From the IMG/VR virus record IMGVR_UViG_3300036790_000140, positions 1 through 31,830 of that record: a DNA stretch of 31,830 bases, one strand, 5' to 3'. The notes below the pieces were generated by a model. It had not been told where the DNA came from, made no database searches, and was given only the letters and a program-made list of their open reading frames with translations. The stretch is from a virus. Below are positions 1-7,402 of this stretch, piece after piece. Position 1 is the stretch's first letter. Every line of letters starts with the position of its first letter. The position numbers and the translations under genes were made by a program.

Positions 1-1
1 C

Positions 2-973
2 GGACCCCAGGCGGTCGCCAGCGCCCTTGGACCCCAGCACTTCACCGCCTACTATCAACACCTGATCTCGACCCGGCACCTCGGCCCGCATCGGCTGGCC
101 ACCACCATCCGGTACATCCGAGCCGCTTTCAACTGGGCCGCGAAGAATGGCCTGATCCCCCAGCCCGTTTACGGCACTGAATTCGTTCCACCCGATACCA
201 GCCCCGAGGCACTGGCCGTCCAGGGACAGCGGGGCGGCGAGGATGGATTGACGGACGATCTGATTTTCACCACACCGCTGATCGACTGGCTCTTGGATCG
301 GGCGACCCCCATCTTTCGGGCGATGATCTTGCTGACGCTGAACTGCGGCATCGGACCGTCCGATCTGGCCCGGCTTCGATGGAAGCACATCGACTTTGAA
401 ACGCGACGGCTTAGCCTTCGCCGGGGGAAGAACGGCATACGACGCGAAGCCTTTCTCTGGCGGATAACCATCAATGCCCTGCGTCGTGTGCAGACGTTGA
501 AGCACAACCGGGAGCGGATTGAACGTGAGAGGGCCAATGCACTCATCTTCGTCACACGCAATAATCAACCGTTCGTGCGGCGAGAGCGAATCATGCAGGG
601 CGAGAAGATCGTAAAGATAAAGATATCCAACGCCATCAGCGGCACCTTCGGTCGGTGGATCAAGGAAGCGAAGGGGTTGCAACTCATTCCGGCCGAAGCC
701 AAGCTGACCTACTACCACCTGCGTCATACCTTTCGCACGCACGCGGACAACTGCACGGACGCGAACGCAGTAGGTCGTACAATGGGGCGTCCGATCGTTG
801 GCTCTGACCGCCGATATATTCGGAGGCCGATGAAGCTGAATCGACTCAAACGTGTTGCTGTCACAGTGCATCGTCATATTTGGCCTAAGCAAAAACCGAC
901 ACAAACCCCGCAGCCGGCACCGGCCGACGCCGCCGAACCGCTGAAGCCGGGGCAGATGCGGCTTGTTTCGTAG
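2..973 (+). CDS. int: Tyrosine recombinase (phage integrase), 5'-truncated by the window edge
   Basis: Site-specific recombinase that would insert and excise the phage genome. The frame is open from base 2, so the N-terminal DNA-binding part lies outside the window. The first ~80 visible residues fit the end of a core-binding domain (RYIRAAFNWAAKNG). The catalytic domain follows. Box I reads NCGIGPSDLARLRW, box II reads YHLRHTF (the HxxR pair), and the nucleophile Tyr lies in RRYIRRP. The Arg normally in box I (G-[LM]-R) is Gly here, and the usual GH before the Tyr is GR. A basic Pro/Ala-rich tail ends the protein. Its 3' end overlaps the convergent HTH gene by 89 nt. The recombinase call is firm; whether it is active is less sure. 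Confidence 0.88.
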   Translation, partial: GPQAVASALGPQHFTAYYQHLISTRHLGPHRLATTIRYIRAAFNWAAKNGLIPQPVYGTEFVPPDTSPEALAVQGQRGGEDGLTDDLIFTTPLIDWLLDRATPIFRAMILLTLNCGIGPSDLARLRWKHIDFETRRLSLRRGKNGIRREAFLWRITINALRRVQTLKHNRERIERERANALIFVTRNNQPFVRRERIMQGEKIVKIKISNAISGTFGRWIKEAKGLQLIPAEAKLTYYHLRHTFRTHADNCTDANAVGRTMGRPIVGSDRRYIRRPMKLNRLKRVAVTVHRHIWPKQKPTQTPQPAPADAAEPLKPGQMRLVS

Positions 974-1124
974 GAGGCCGCACCACGGCATCCGGGGCAA
1001 TGCGGTAGTTATGCCGCGAGCCAGTGCCCAAATCCTCGGCGTCGAGCCTGCCCTGCTGGATCAGGCGGCGAATCGTCTTGGCACAGACCTTGGCCCTGTC
1101 GGCGTATTCCTGTTCAGTCAACAT
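885..1124 (-). CDS. Small excisionase-like HTH DNA-binding protein
   Basis: A 79-residue protein opening MLTEQEYADRAKVCAKTIRRLIQQG, the winged-helix pattern of MerR-like excisionase/HTH_17 proteins: a short helix, the helix-turn-helix, then a wing (LGTGSRHNYRI). The last 30 residues are Ala/Arg/Pro-rich and are encoded antisense to the integrase tail. The start at 1124 has an AGGG upstream and lies inside the end of the exonuclease gene (11-nt overlap), so it is the last gene of the leftward operon. Position next to the integrase suggests a recombination directionality factor or a regulator of integration. The HTH fold is visible; the role is inferred. Confidence 0.75.
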   Translation of the reverse strand: MLTEQEYADRAKVCAKTIRRLIQQGRLDAEDLGTGSRHNYRIAPDAVVRPPTKQAASAPASAVRRRRPVPAAGFVSVFA

Positions 1125-1704
1125 TGGTTCCCTGCCATTTGTGACGGATCAACCGGACCACCCAGCGGGCGTCATCCAAGGCATCGTGTGGATGCTTCGG
1201 CGGAAACTTTCCCGGACGATAGCACGCTTCCATTCGCTGACAGCATTCCGCGGTATCGGGGAGTGCCGCATCCTCATCCCGCCCATAAAGCGTGCCGGGA
1301 TCAATGGAGCGATGACGAATCCTCTTGGCGACAGTCGGCATCTGCTGCACCAAAAATTGATGGTCGAACCTTCCGTAGTTTTTTCCGGCAGCGGTGATAT
1401 TGGGACGATCGGCCGCTGGTCCTAACTGTGTGGACAGGAATTCATTGAGATAGGTTTCCACTTCCCCAGGTGTTCCATTACGGATATCGTTGGTTGTAAT
1501 CCGCTGGATCAGGGAAGCGTTCATAGCGAGAGCGATTGCACTGCCGCTCAGCCATTCATGTTTGATCGCCATGTGGAAGTGCGGCAACTCGTTAACCGGG
1601 AGGGTCGCATAGCTGCGGCCATCCACTACTGCGGCTATCGAGAGAATCTGACACGTTGCCGGGTCCAGGCCCGTTGTTTCGAGATCAATACTAACGTAAT
1701 TCAT
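1114..1704 (-). CDS. DnaQ-like 3'-5' exonuclease
   Basis: A 196-residue RNase H-fold (DEDD) exonuclease. Exo I is SIDLETTGLD (D7, E9), Exo II is NYGRFD (FD at 113-114), and Exo III is HDALDDAR (H173, D177/D178), which makes it DEDDh type. Such proteins remove nucleotides from 3' ends of DNA or RNA. As the nearby polymerase has its own proofreading domain, this one may act in repair, recombination or degradation of short oligonucleotides. GGAGAAACAGT precedes the start, and the ATG overlaps the stop of the upstream gene (ATGA), so the two are probably translationally coupled. Confidence 0.87.
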   Translation of the reverse strand: MNYVSIDLETTGLDPATCQILSIAAVVDGRSYATLPVNELPHFHMAIKHEWLSGSAIALAMNASLIQRITTNDIRNGTPGEVETYLNEFLSTQLGPAADRPNITAAGKNYGRFDHQFLVQQMPTVAKRIRHRSIDPGTLYGRDEDAALPDTAECCQRMEACYRPGKFPPKHPHDALDDARWVVRLIRHKWQGTNVD

Positions 1705-1961
1705 ACTGTTTCTCCGTTCAAAAGGGTGAGGCGTTCAATCAGATCGTTCACCTTGTCGCGGTTCATCGTCAGTTCGATTCGCAGGCCACCCTCCAGTTGA
1801 AGCGTCCACAGAATGCCCTCACGGGTTGGTTGCAGGCAGCACGATTGCTGCACGCTCTCGTGATTCAACCGCGTCGGCGGGCCTGATCCGCGAAGCGTGG
1901 CCGTGGCCCGGCAACGATCGAAAGCGACCTGCCGACGTTCTTCAACCCAATTCGTTTTCAT
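1701..1961 (-). CDS. Hypothetical protein, 86 aa
   Basis: Not recognised. A soluble small protein with a Cys-containing middle (QQSCCLQPTREG), a strand-rich stretch (GILWTLQLEGGLRIELTMN) and a final helix (RDKVNDLIERLTLLNG). The start at 1961 has GAGG seven bases upstream. It overlaps the preceding gene by 20 nt and the exonuclease by 4 nt (ATGA), so it belongs to the replication operon. No function can be given. Confidence 0.65.
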   Translation of the reverse strand: MKTNWVEERRQVAFDRCRATATLRGSGPPTRLNHESVQQSCCLQPTREGILWTLQLEGGLRIELTMNRDKVNDLIERLTLLNGETV

Positions 1962-2145
1962 CGCACTGCCTCATTACAAAGACCAGTTCGATCCCATCCC
2001 GAGCGCGCAATATCACCTTTGGATTGGCCCGACGCATCACCATCTTCGCGGCGAGCGAGATCAGGATGGACCCCAGACTTTCATCCGTCAGGGATTCCGC
2101 CGAATCGACCAATTGATTCAATTGCTCCTGTGATAGTTCCATCAT
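1942..2145 (-). CDS. Hypothetical protein, 67 aa
   Basis: Not recognised. The frame is open further upstream, but the ATG at 2145 is chosen because it overlaps the polymerase stop as ATGA and follows GGAGAGG at good spacing. It begins MMELSQEQLNQLVDSAESL and is mainly helical and acidic at the N-terminus, then basic around RRANPKVILRARDG. It is coupled to the DNA polymerase gene, so a replication accessory role is possible but unproven. Confidence 0.65.
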   Translation of the reverse strand: MMELSQEQLNQLVDSAESLTDESLGSILISLAAKMVMRRANPKVILRARDGIELVFVMRQCDENELG

Positions 2146-4316
2146 TTCTTGTACCTCTCCGAGAGATAACCTTCCGCGTTGAGCGGCATCCGAGGAGCCC
2201 AATCGGGGACGCGGGACAGTTCCGCGATCGCGGCTTTTAACGCGGCGTCCCCTTCCTCCACGGGCGCCACACCCACCAATTCGTCATGGACATGCAGGGC
2301 AATGTGCTGGCCCTGCTCCTCGCAGCGGAGGCCGGCTTCAATCAGCACATCGCGGCTGATCGCCTGCACAATATTTTCCGTGATGGTCCCGCCCCACAGG
2401 TGCTCCCACTTGTGTTCCAGTTCGTTGTACACTTCCAGTTTGTCACACCGATCATCGGGCACGACCTTCACCCGGACGTACTTCAGTTCCCGGCCGTTGG
2501 GCAGCGTTATCATCACGTCGCAATCGGACGTGGAATCGAAACGCAGGCCGCGAGGCATGACCGTGGGACGTTGGTACTTGGCGGTGTAGAGGAATGCTTT
2601 TTCCACGTCCCGCCAGAACTGAACGATGATCTTGTTCTCAGTGCGGTAGGTTGTTTTGATCCGCTCGGCCATGTCGGCATCGACGGCACCGCCGGCGTAG
2701 TCCACGATCTTCGCGGCACCCATGCCATAGCCGCATCCCAGGATGCCGACTTTGCCGATGGCGTTGCGCGCCCACTTCAGGCGCTCGGCGACGGCGGGAA
2801 GATCGGTGTTTCGCGGCTTGCGGATCGGGCGACCCAGCACCTTGCTGGCGAAGCCGCAATAGATTTCCTCGCCCGCCGCGAAGCGGTCCACCAAATCCCA
2901 CTGGCCGGCGATCCAGGCGAGCACCCTCGCTTCAATCGCGGAGGCGTCGGCAATCACCAGGATGTTTCCCTCCGGGGCAATCAGCAGGTGACGGATGAGA
3001 GCAACCAGACCATCCTTCGGAAGATTCTGAAGGTTGATCTTCTCACCACCCGACCACCGGCCAGTGTGAGCACCACAGTATTTCAAGGGCACCGGCAGAC
3101 GGCCACCGTCCGCCTTGGCCATCCGCATGATTCGTTCGACGCGCTTGATGTGAAGCGGCCATGACTTCACGGCCTGCCGGGCGAGCATCAGGTTGCGGAC
3201 TCGTTCGCTGGAATGATGCAGCAGCAATTCGGTTTCAGGATCGTCCTGGGCGAGCGCCAGGATGTAGCCGCTCTTGCCCACCTTGTAATACTTCTGCGGA
3301 TGATCTTGCACTGCTTCGAGGGCATTGAGGAGCAAACGTTCAAAGGAAATCGTTCCGCTGATCTCCTCGGCGGTCGCCCCAACCACTTCCAACGCCTGAT
3401 TGATCTGTTCTCGGAATTGTTGAATCAGTTCCTCGCCCTTGGCGAAGTCCACCCGCAGCACCGGCTTCGTGAACAGTTCGAGCGTGTGCTGCATGATCTG
3501 CAATTCGCGTTGCGGGTTGGAGAGACGCGGCAGCAAGAGCGTAAACAATTCCCATTCCCGCATCGCGTCGTTGCTGGCGTAGGTCGATAACGCGGTGACT
3601 TGTTCATCTGTCATTAGGGGCCGCTGAACGGGCATCTTCGGCCCACGCTTGCGGCTCTTGGGGATAAACATTCGCTTGCGGAAGGTGCAACCGCTGAACT
3701 GTTCCGTATCGCCTTTAAGCGGCAGTTCAAATTGCTTGGCCAGCGTGTCCAGGCCATGCTTCTGCCGGCTGTTCCAGTGGCGAGCCAGACCCAGCACGTC
3801 AATCAGATGCGGGGGATGAATGTTGAATTTGCGACTGAGGATCGCGGCATCGAACTGGGCATTCTGCATGACAACCGTGCAGTGTTCGAGGTTCGGCCCG
3901 TACTCGTTTTGCAGGTATTTCAGGAATGAGGCGACGTTCTTTTCGCCGATCTGGAATTGCGTGTGATACTCGTAATCCGTAAACGGCGTGAGGCCATCCA
4001 TCGGGGTGAACGCACACCCCAGGATTTCAAAGCGTTTGTCCTGAACATACTCAATCGTGGACAGGGCGGATTCGCTGCTGCCCATGCCGTAGCTGTCATC
4101 GAAATACGTTTCAAAGTCGATAACCACCACATCCAGCGGGTAGCCACAGCGGTTCAGTATCTCGACCCAGGCCGGCTGATACTGATCGTGCATCGGCAAC
4201 AGGTAGTGGGCGAGTTGGTGGTATCGCGTGACAGCGTTTACACGCTGCGGCACGATCGCCCGCGTCGGCGGCGGTGGCGGGGGTTTCGTGAAGATTTGAG
4301 TCGCGGCTTGCGTCAT
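2142..4316 (-). CDS. Family A DNA polymerase with 3'-5' exonuclease domain
   Basis: A 724-residue replicative polymerase that should copy the phage genome. The N-terminal proofreading domain shows VVVIDFET (D67, E69), MQNAQFD (N152, D156) and YASND (Y246, D250). The polymerase domain shows GRWSGGEKINLQNLP near 419, motif A DASAIEAR (457-464), motif B near 514-531 (ARNAIGKVGILGCGYG) and motif C HVHDE (675-679). All metal-binding acidic residues are present and there is no 5' nuclease domain, as in many phage polymerases. A poly-Pro stretch (residues 12-17) follows the start. The start at 4316 overlaps the upstream stop (ATGA) behind AGAGG. No helicase or primase is identified nearby. Confidence 0.95.
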   Translation of the reverse strand: MTQAATQIFTKPPPPPPTRAIVPQRVNAVTRYHQLAHYLLPMHDQYQPAWVEILNRCGYPLDVVVIDFETYFDDSYGMGSSESALSTIEYVQDKRFEILGCAFTPMDGLTPFTDYEYHTQFQIGEKNVASFLKYLQNEYGPNLEHCTVVMQNAQFDAAILSRKFNIHPPHLIDVLGLARHWNSRQKHGLDTLAKQFELPLKGDTEQFSGCTFRKRMFIPKSRKRGPKMPVQRPLMTDEQVTALSTYASNDAMREWELFTLLLPRLSNPQRELQIMQHTLELFTKPVLRVDFAKGEELIQQFREQINQALEVVGATAEEISGTISFERLLLNALEAVQDHPQKYYKVGKSGYILALAQDDPETELLLHHSSERVRNLMLARQAVKSWPLHIKRVERIMRMAKADGGRLPVPLKYCGAHTGRWSGGEKINLQNLPKDGLVALIRHLLIAPEGNILVIADASAIEARVLAWIAGQWDLVDRFAAGEEIYCGFASKVLGRPIRKPRNTDLPAVAERLKWARNAIGKVGILGCGYGMGAAKIVDYAGGAVDADMAERIKTTYRTENKIIVQFWRDVEKAFLYTAKYQRPTVMPRGLRFDSTSDCDVMITLPNGRELKYVRVKVVPDDRCDKLEVYNELEHKWEHLWGGTITENIVQAISRDVLIEAGLRCEEQGQHIALHVHDELVGVAPVEEGDAALKAAIAELSRVPDWAPRMPLNAEGYLSERYKK

Positions 4317-4696
4317 ACCGTCTGCCTCTTTTGGTCGGAGGGTCGGCCCGGACCATCCTGCCGATGAATCACGCCAGGGCCGCGGAAGTGCGTGAACCCG
4401 CGAACCTGTTTGCCCTTCAGGCGGTGAAAGATCATTTGACGCGGATCAATGGCCAGCACTCGCCGCACGGCCACACCGAATTGTGCAGGCGTTAGCAGGG
4501 CCGGCGCTTCAGGTTGATTCAGGTCAAAGCTGGTCATGTATTTCCAGTAAGCGTCGTACAGCGTCGAGAGCGGCATAAAGTCACGCGGATCGCCCTCGTC
4601 GGGATCGGATCGGAATGCCGCCAGGGCATCCAGGAGCACGGCTTCCTCGGGGACGATGCCGCCGACTCGGCTTCGATTACGAATGAGGTAACTCAT
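4313..4696 (-). CDS. Putative winged-helix protein upstream of the polymerase
   Basis: A 127-residue protein of unknown function. Residues ~30-110 (LSTLYDAYWKYM, then LLTPAQFGVAVRRVL, then KGKQVRGFTHFRG) follow the layout of winged-helix domains at the end of D5-type phage primase/helicases: 'choose a start-up helix, then FG..L..L, then a G-x-R-x-R-G-F wing'. That is a pattern match by eye. It overlaps the polymerase by 4 nt and the next gene upstream by 20 nt, so a replication role is plausible. Confidence 0.6.
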   Translation of the reverse strand: MSYLIRNRSRVGGIVPEEAVLLDALAAFRSDPDEGDPRDFMPLSTLYDAYWKYMTSFDLNQPEAPALLTPAQFGVAVRRVLAIDPRQMIFHRLKGKQVRGFTHFRGPGVIHRQDGPGRPSDQKRQTV

Positions 4697-4949
4697 CGCC
4701 CTCGACCACCTTTATACGCACATTCACACTCTGATATCCCAGGATCGTTGTCGCCGAATTCACGGAAAGCGGCTCGCATCCATCGAATCGCACAATCAGA
4801 GTACCGATCCGATAGTAGAGCGCGGGATTTTCGGGCACCCCGCCGATCAGCTTTCCCTCTTTGTGCGGTACACCCGTGAAAAAGCTATCCACCGGGATAC
4901 TGAGTGACGGCATTTCATTACGATTCTTTTTGGCTTTGAAAAATTCCAT
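4677..4949 (-). CDS. Hypothetical protein, 90 aa
   Basis: Not recognised. A Lys/Asn-rich start (MEFFKAKKNRNEMPSLSIPVD) is followed by a strand-rich body (LYYRIGTLIVRFDG, SVNVRIKVVEGDE), which would suit a small beta-barrel or OB-like fold; single-strand DNA binding is only a guess. AGGAG eleven bases upstream of the ATG overlaps the TAG of the previous gene. Confidence 0.62.
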   Translation of the reverse strand: MEFFKAKKNRNEMPSLSIPVDSFFTGVPHKEGKLIGGVPENPALYYRIGTLIVRFDGCEPLSVNSATTILGYQSVNVRIKVVEGDELPHS

Positions 4950-4958
4950 GATGCTCTC

Positions 4959-5465
4959 CTAGATTGCGACCTTTCGGGCGAGAAAGAAACCGCCCGCATC
5001 TGTTCCTTCGAGGCAAAACTTGTCCATGCCTTCGGCCGCGACGGCTTCCAGCAGGGCGATCCGGCTTTCCAACTCCTCGCCGATTTTCTGATTCATCCGC
5101 ACGGCCATCACCGCATCGTAGTAGCCGAGGATGGCGTTGCCGACGTGGAAGTAGAGCGCCAGGAATTTGCTGCCATACTCCCGCGTCCGCTCGGGGTTGC
5201 GGGGATGCCGCCGCACGGTTCGGGGGAAATACGTGTCGGCCCGCTCCCGCAGGGTTGGGCTGATATGCCGGAAGTAGGCATCCAGCATACAGCGGGCCTG
5301 TGTCGGCGAAGCCATCGAAATCACCGCGAGGGCATCCCGGATTCGGATGGCGGCTTTTGCAACCGTTGCAGTTCCGCTGGAACCCGCTGTTGCAGCAGTT
5401 GCTCCACCGACTTCAGGATCGGGCGAAACGACGGGGGGATTTCCTTCGGGTTTTGTCTTAGCCAT
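4959..5465 (-). CDS. Hypothetical protein, 168 aa
   Basis: Not recognised. The first ~40 residues are low-complexity Pro/Gly/Ala/Thr. A helical domain follows (AIRIRDALAVISMASPTQARCMLDAYFRHISPTLRERADTYF in separate helices), then a YFHVGNAILGYYDAVMAVRMNQKIGEE-like helix bundle. GGAG lies eight bases before the ATG at 5465, supporting this start. The low-complexity N-terminus is the part that overlaps the upstream gene (145 nt), so it may have evolved over the end of that gene. Confidence 0.65.
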   Translation of the reverse strand: MAKTKPEGNPPVVSPDPEVGGATAATAGSSGTATVAKAAIRIRDALAVISMASPTQARCMLDAYFRHISPTLRERADTYFPRTVRRHPRNPERTREYGSKFLALYFHVGNAILGYYDAVMAVRMNQKIGEELESRIALLEAVAAEGMDKFCLEGTDAGGFFLARKVAI

Positions 5466-5602
5466 TCGTGTATCTCCAGTAACAGACCCAGGGGCGTATG
5501 TACCAAATGTCCCTGCGGTCCCGGCGTCCGCATCCGCTTATCAAAGGGATCGGCCGCAAATTGCAGGCTCAAATCTCGCGGGTAGTGCTTCGGGCATTCC
5601 AT
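5321..5602 (-). CDS. Hypothetical protein, 93 aa, overlapping its neighbour
   Basis: Not recognised. The middle (LGLLLEIHEWLRQNPKEIPPSFRPILKSVEQLLQ) reads as two well-formed helices and looks like true protein, and without it 136 bases would be empty in an otherwise gapless operon. The start may be ATG 5602 or GTG 5605; both overlap the stop of the preceding gene, suggesting coupled translation, as no clear Shine-Dalgarno is present. Its 3' half shares 145 nt with the downstream gene in another frame on the same strand. Confidence 0.5.
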   Translation of the reverse strand: MECPKHYPRDLSLQFAADPFDKRMRTPGPQGHLVHTPLGLLLEIHEWLRQNPKEIPPSFRPILKSVEQLLQQRVPAELQRLQKPPSESGMPSR

Positions 5603-5832
5603 CACGGCACGTTAATCAGGTTGTCCATGAGGAAGGCCCGAGCGCTGCTTCGGCTTCCGGTGAAAGCGTCAAAGCCGGCGACGGAATCGCGGACCACGAC
5701 ATCATCGCCGATGCGGCTAATGACGTACGGGGCCAATTCCTGTTTGTTCCGGCTGTGCCACACCTCGTCGAGCGTGTTGTCGATTCGGTTGATGATCCGC
5801 TGCCGCTGATTGGTCATTACGTTCGGTCCCAT
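5602..5832 (-). CDS. Hypothetical protein, 76 aa
   Basis: Not recognised. Begins MGPNVMTNQRQRIINRID, with a likely helical N-terminus and a mixed body (VISRIGDDVVVRDSVAGFDA). The start at 5832 has AGGAG six bases upstream, which settles the start. It sits between two other small genes with no gap beyond a few bases. Confidence 0.62.
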   Translation of the reverse strand: MGPNVMTNQRQRIINRIDNTLDEVWHSRNKQELAPYVISRIGDDVVVRDSVAGFDAFTGSRSSARAFLMDNLINVP

Positions 5833-5840
5833 GATTGCTC

Positions 5841-6095
5841 CTATTCATTCAGTAAGGCGTACACTCGTTCACAGTGAAACACCGCTTGTTCCACTGACCA
5901 AAACATTTCACCGCTGGGGGTCATAATCAAACCCCCCTCATACCAGAACGATCCGTAGCACGTTCGCCCCAGGATCGCTTTGCGGAGGCTGGCCCGGTGA
6001 ACGGCCAGGGCATCGACGTGTTGCTGGATCGCAAGCGTCAAGGCCCGTGGCACGTCCGCCAGACTTCGCCCCGATAGTGCCTCCGCGAATGTCAT
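5841..6095 (-). CDS. Hypothetical protein, 84 aa
   Basis: Not recognised. An amphipathic helix-rich first half (LADVPRALTLAIQQHVDALAV) is followed by an aromatic stretch (CYGSFWYEGGLIMTPSGEMFWSVEQAV). The ATG overlaps the upstream gene's stop as ATGA, with GGTGG just upstream. Soluble, no signal peptide. Confidence 0.6.
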   Translation of the reverse strand: MTFAEALSGRSLADVPRALTLAIQQHVDALAVHRASLRKAILGRTCYGSFWYEGGLIMTPSGEMFWSVEQAVFHCERVYALLNE

Positions 6096-6349
6096 ACGCC
6101 ACCCGTGGGAAGATTAAGCGTCAGCTTGACGCCGGTTTCCGGGTCGAGCACTCGCACGGGCATGGCGACGGTCAGATTGCATCCGGCGAAGCTGGCCAGC
6201 CCGTGCCGCTCCAGGTACGCCAGTTGCCGGACCGTGGTCCGACGCAGGATTGTGGCCTGCGGCGGCTTGAGCCGCATCCCAGGAATCACTTGTCCCGTGA
6301 CTTTCGACACCGCCGCGAATTTCCGAAGCTGGGGGATTTTCTGTTTCAC
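6092..6349 (-). CDS. Hypothetical basic protein, 85 aa
   Basis: Not recognised. Basic N-terminal two-thirds (KPPQATILRRTTVRQLAYLERHG) and a beta-rich end (RVLDPETGVKLTLNLPTGG). It starts with GTG at 6349, which forms a GTGA overlap with the preceding stop; AAGGGGG lies upstream. A DNA- or RNA-binding role would fit the charge but nothing more supports it. Confidence 0.6.
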   Translation of the reverse strand: MKQKIPQLRKFAAVSKVTGQVIPGMRLKPPQATILRRTTVRQLAYLERHGLASFAGCNLTVAMPVRVLDPETGVKLTLNLPTGGV

Positions 6350-6594
6350 GATCCGCCCCCTTCCGACAGGTCATGGGGGTGCAGACCCGCCAGGGTGTCC
6401 GGCAAATGAATCTCCGGCTCGGGAATCTCCGGCAGCGGTGTCAGCGTGATTTTCGTCAGCATGGCCCGCTGGGCCTGCAAGGCGTGAATCAATTGATCCA
6501 CTTCATCCAGGCTATAGGCGTGGAGCATACCGATTGAGGGTGTTGGTAGGTCAGCCCCCGGCACGGCCGGGTTGGCGAGAATGACTGTGTTCAT
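6346..6594 (-). CDS. Hypothetical protein, 82 aa
   Basis: Not recognised. Contains a helix SLDEVDQLIHALQAQRAML in the centre and a Pro/Glu-rich tail (TPLPEIPEPEIHLPD). It starts five bases after the zinc-finger gene ends; the ribosome site is weak (AAGG 13 bases upstream). Confidence 0.55.
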   Translation of the reverse strand: MNTVILANPAVPGADLPTPSIGMLHAYSLDEVDQLIHALQAQRAMLTKITLTPLPEIPEPEIHLPDTLAGLHPHDLSEGGGS

Positions 6595-6599
6595 AGGTG

Positions 6600-6932
6600 T
6601 TACCAGCCTTCATCTTCGTACACGGAAGAAACGGGTAGTCCGACTTTCTTTTTCAGTTGATTAAACCTCGCTCGTGCCTGACATTTTAACGCCCGAACAC
6701 GATGCGACCGTTTCACCGCGTATTGCTCCGCCCCTACCTCGACTTGCATCGAGCGATGAATACCGACACAGGTATTACAGCATTGTGATTGGGCGGTGGT
6801 TCGCGGCGGCGTATCCTCCCGCTTGGCGAAACGGATCGGCTCACCGCACCCGCAGCAGAATGCCCGGTAGAATTTCGAGCCAGGGACCAAATCCCCCGCC
6901 CGCGTCCCGTCTTTATATACACGTTCACTCAT
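6600..6932 (-). CDS. Small zinc-binding protein, 110 aa
   Basis: Two Cys clusters (CCGCG at 26-30 and CCNTC at 51-55), about 25 residues apart, would form a zinc ribbon or knuckle. A basic, helical C-terminal half follows (KRSHRVRALKCQARARFNQLKKKVG). Zinc fingers of this size in phages often bind nucleic acid or modify transcription, but no specific family is recognised. It follows the 59-residue Arg-rich gene after four bases. Confidence 0.62.
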   Translation of the reverse strand: MSERVYKDGTRAGDLVPGSKFYRAFCCGCGEPIRFAKREDTPPRTTAQSQCCNTCVGIHRSMQVEVGAEQYAVKRSHRVRALKCQARARFNQLKKKVGLPVSSVYEDEGW

Positions 6933-6936
6933 ACCG

Positions 6937-7116
6937 TTAGCCTGCCTTTGTCTGTTTCAATGCGTGATACAAGCGCTCGCGTCGGCGTTGCCGGTCGCGG
7001 CGTTTCCGACGCCGACGAATCTCCGCCAAATCGTCTTGATAACTCCACGGTTCGGGAGGGCGGAGGTTCGCCAGGATTTCGTCAGCGGTGCGTTCTTTTT
7101 CGGGTTGGCGTGCCAT
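6937..7116 (-). CDS. Arg-rich small protein, 59 aa
   Basis: A short gene read directly from the sequence: it begins MARQPEKERTADEILANLRP and has a long basic helix (about residues 33-48, with 11 Arg/Lys in 16) before LYHALKQTKAG. TAGGA eight bases upstream of the ATG overlaps the stop of the HTH gene before it, and the next gene starts four bases after its stop, so it fits the operon exactly. The basic helix suggests nucleic-acid binding. Frames that overlap it look like shadows. Confidence 0.6.
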   Translation of the reverse strand: MARQPEKERTADEILANLRPPEPWSYQDDLAEIRRRRKRRDRQRRRERLYHALKQTKAG

Positions 7117-7122
7117 GGTGTC

Positions 7123-7338
7123 CTACGCTTTGGGGCTGGTGGTCTGAGCGGCTGTCTTGTCCAAACGACGCAACGCCCCGTAGACGGAAAAGAAAGTGCG
7201 GTGTGCCACCGCACGTCCGATATCCGAACCGAAGTTGTCATAGATCAGGTGAGCTAACTCACGCTGCGGCAAATCAGGATGCAATTGACGAGCGCCGCGG
7301 ACACAATCCAACTCGGACGCAGAAAACTTGCAGGACAT
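7123..7338 (-). CDS. Putative HTH regulator, 71 aa
   Basis: Begins MSCKFSASELDCVRGARQL. The order of helices (SELDCVRGARQLHP, PQRELAHLIYDNFG, RTFFSVYGALRRL) suits a small helix-turn-helix or SANT-like DNA-binding domain. The ATG at 7338 is chosen over one 15 bases upstream because it follows GGAGG with a five-base spacer. It could regulate the early operon; the specific target is unknown. Confidence 0.6.
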   Translation of the reverse strand: MSCKFSASELDCVRGARQLHPDLPQRELAHLIYDNFGSDIGRAVAHRTFFSVYGALRRLDKTAAQTTSPKA

Positions 7339-7402
7339 AATCCCTCCGATCAAAAAGAAATGTTCACTCTACGCAACGGTTAACATCACCGCTGCGTGCC
7401 CA

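Noticed and set aside
1-60. attP site near the integrase
   Set aside because: The window begins inside the integrase and no direct-repeat partner is available to define a core site.
2286-3164. Long rightward frames opposite the DNA polymerase
   Set aside because: Antisense shadows of a gene with all polymerase motifs; no ribosome sites and unnatural composition.
6957-7241. Leftward frame of 94 codons
   Set aside because: It overlaps the 59-residue Arg-rich gene and the HTH gene, both of which have ribosome sites and fit the operon; this frame has neither.
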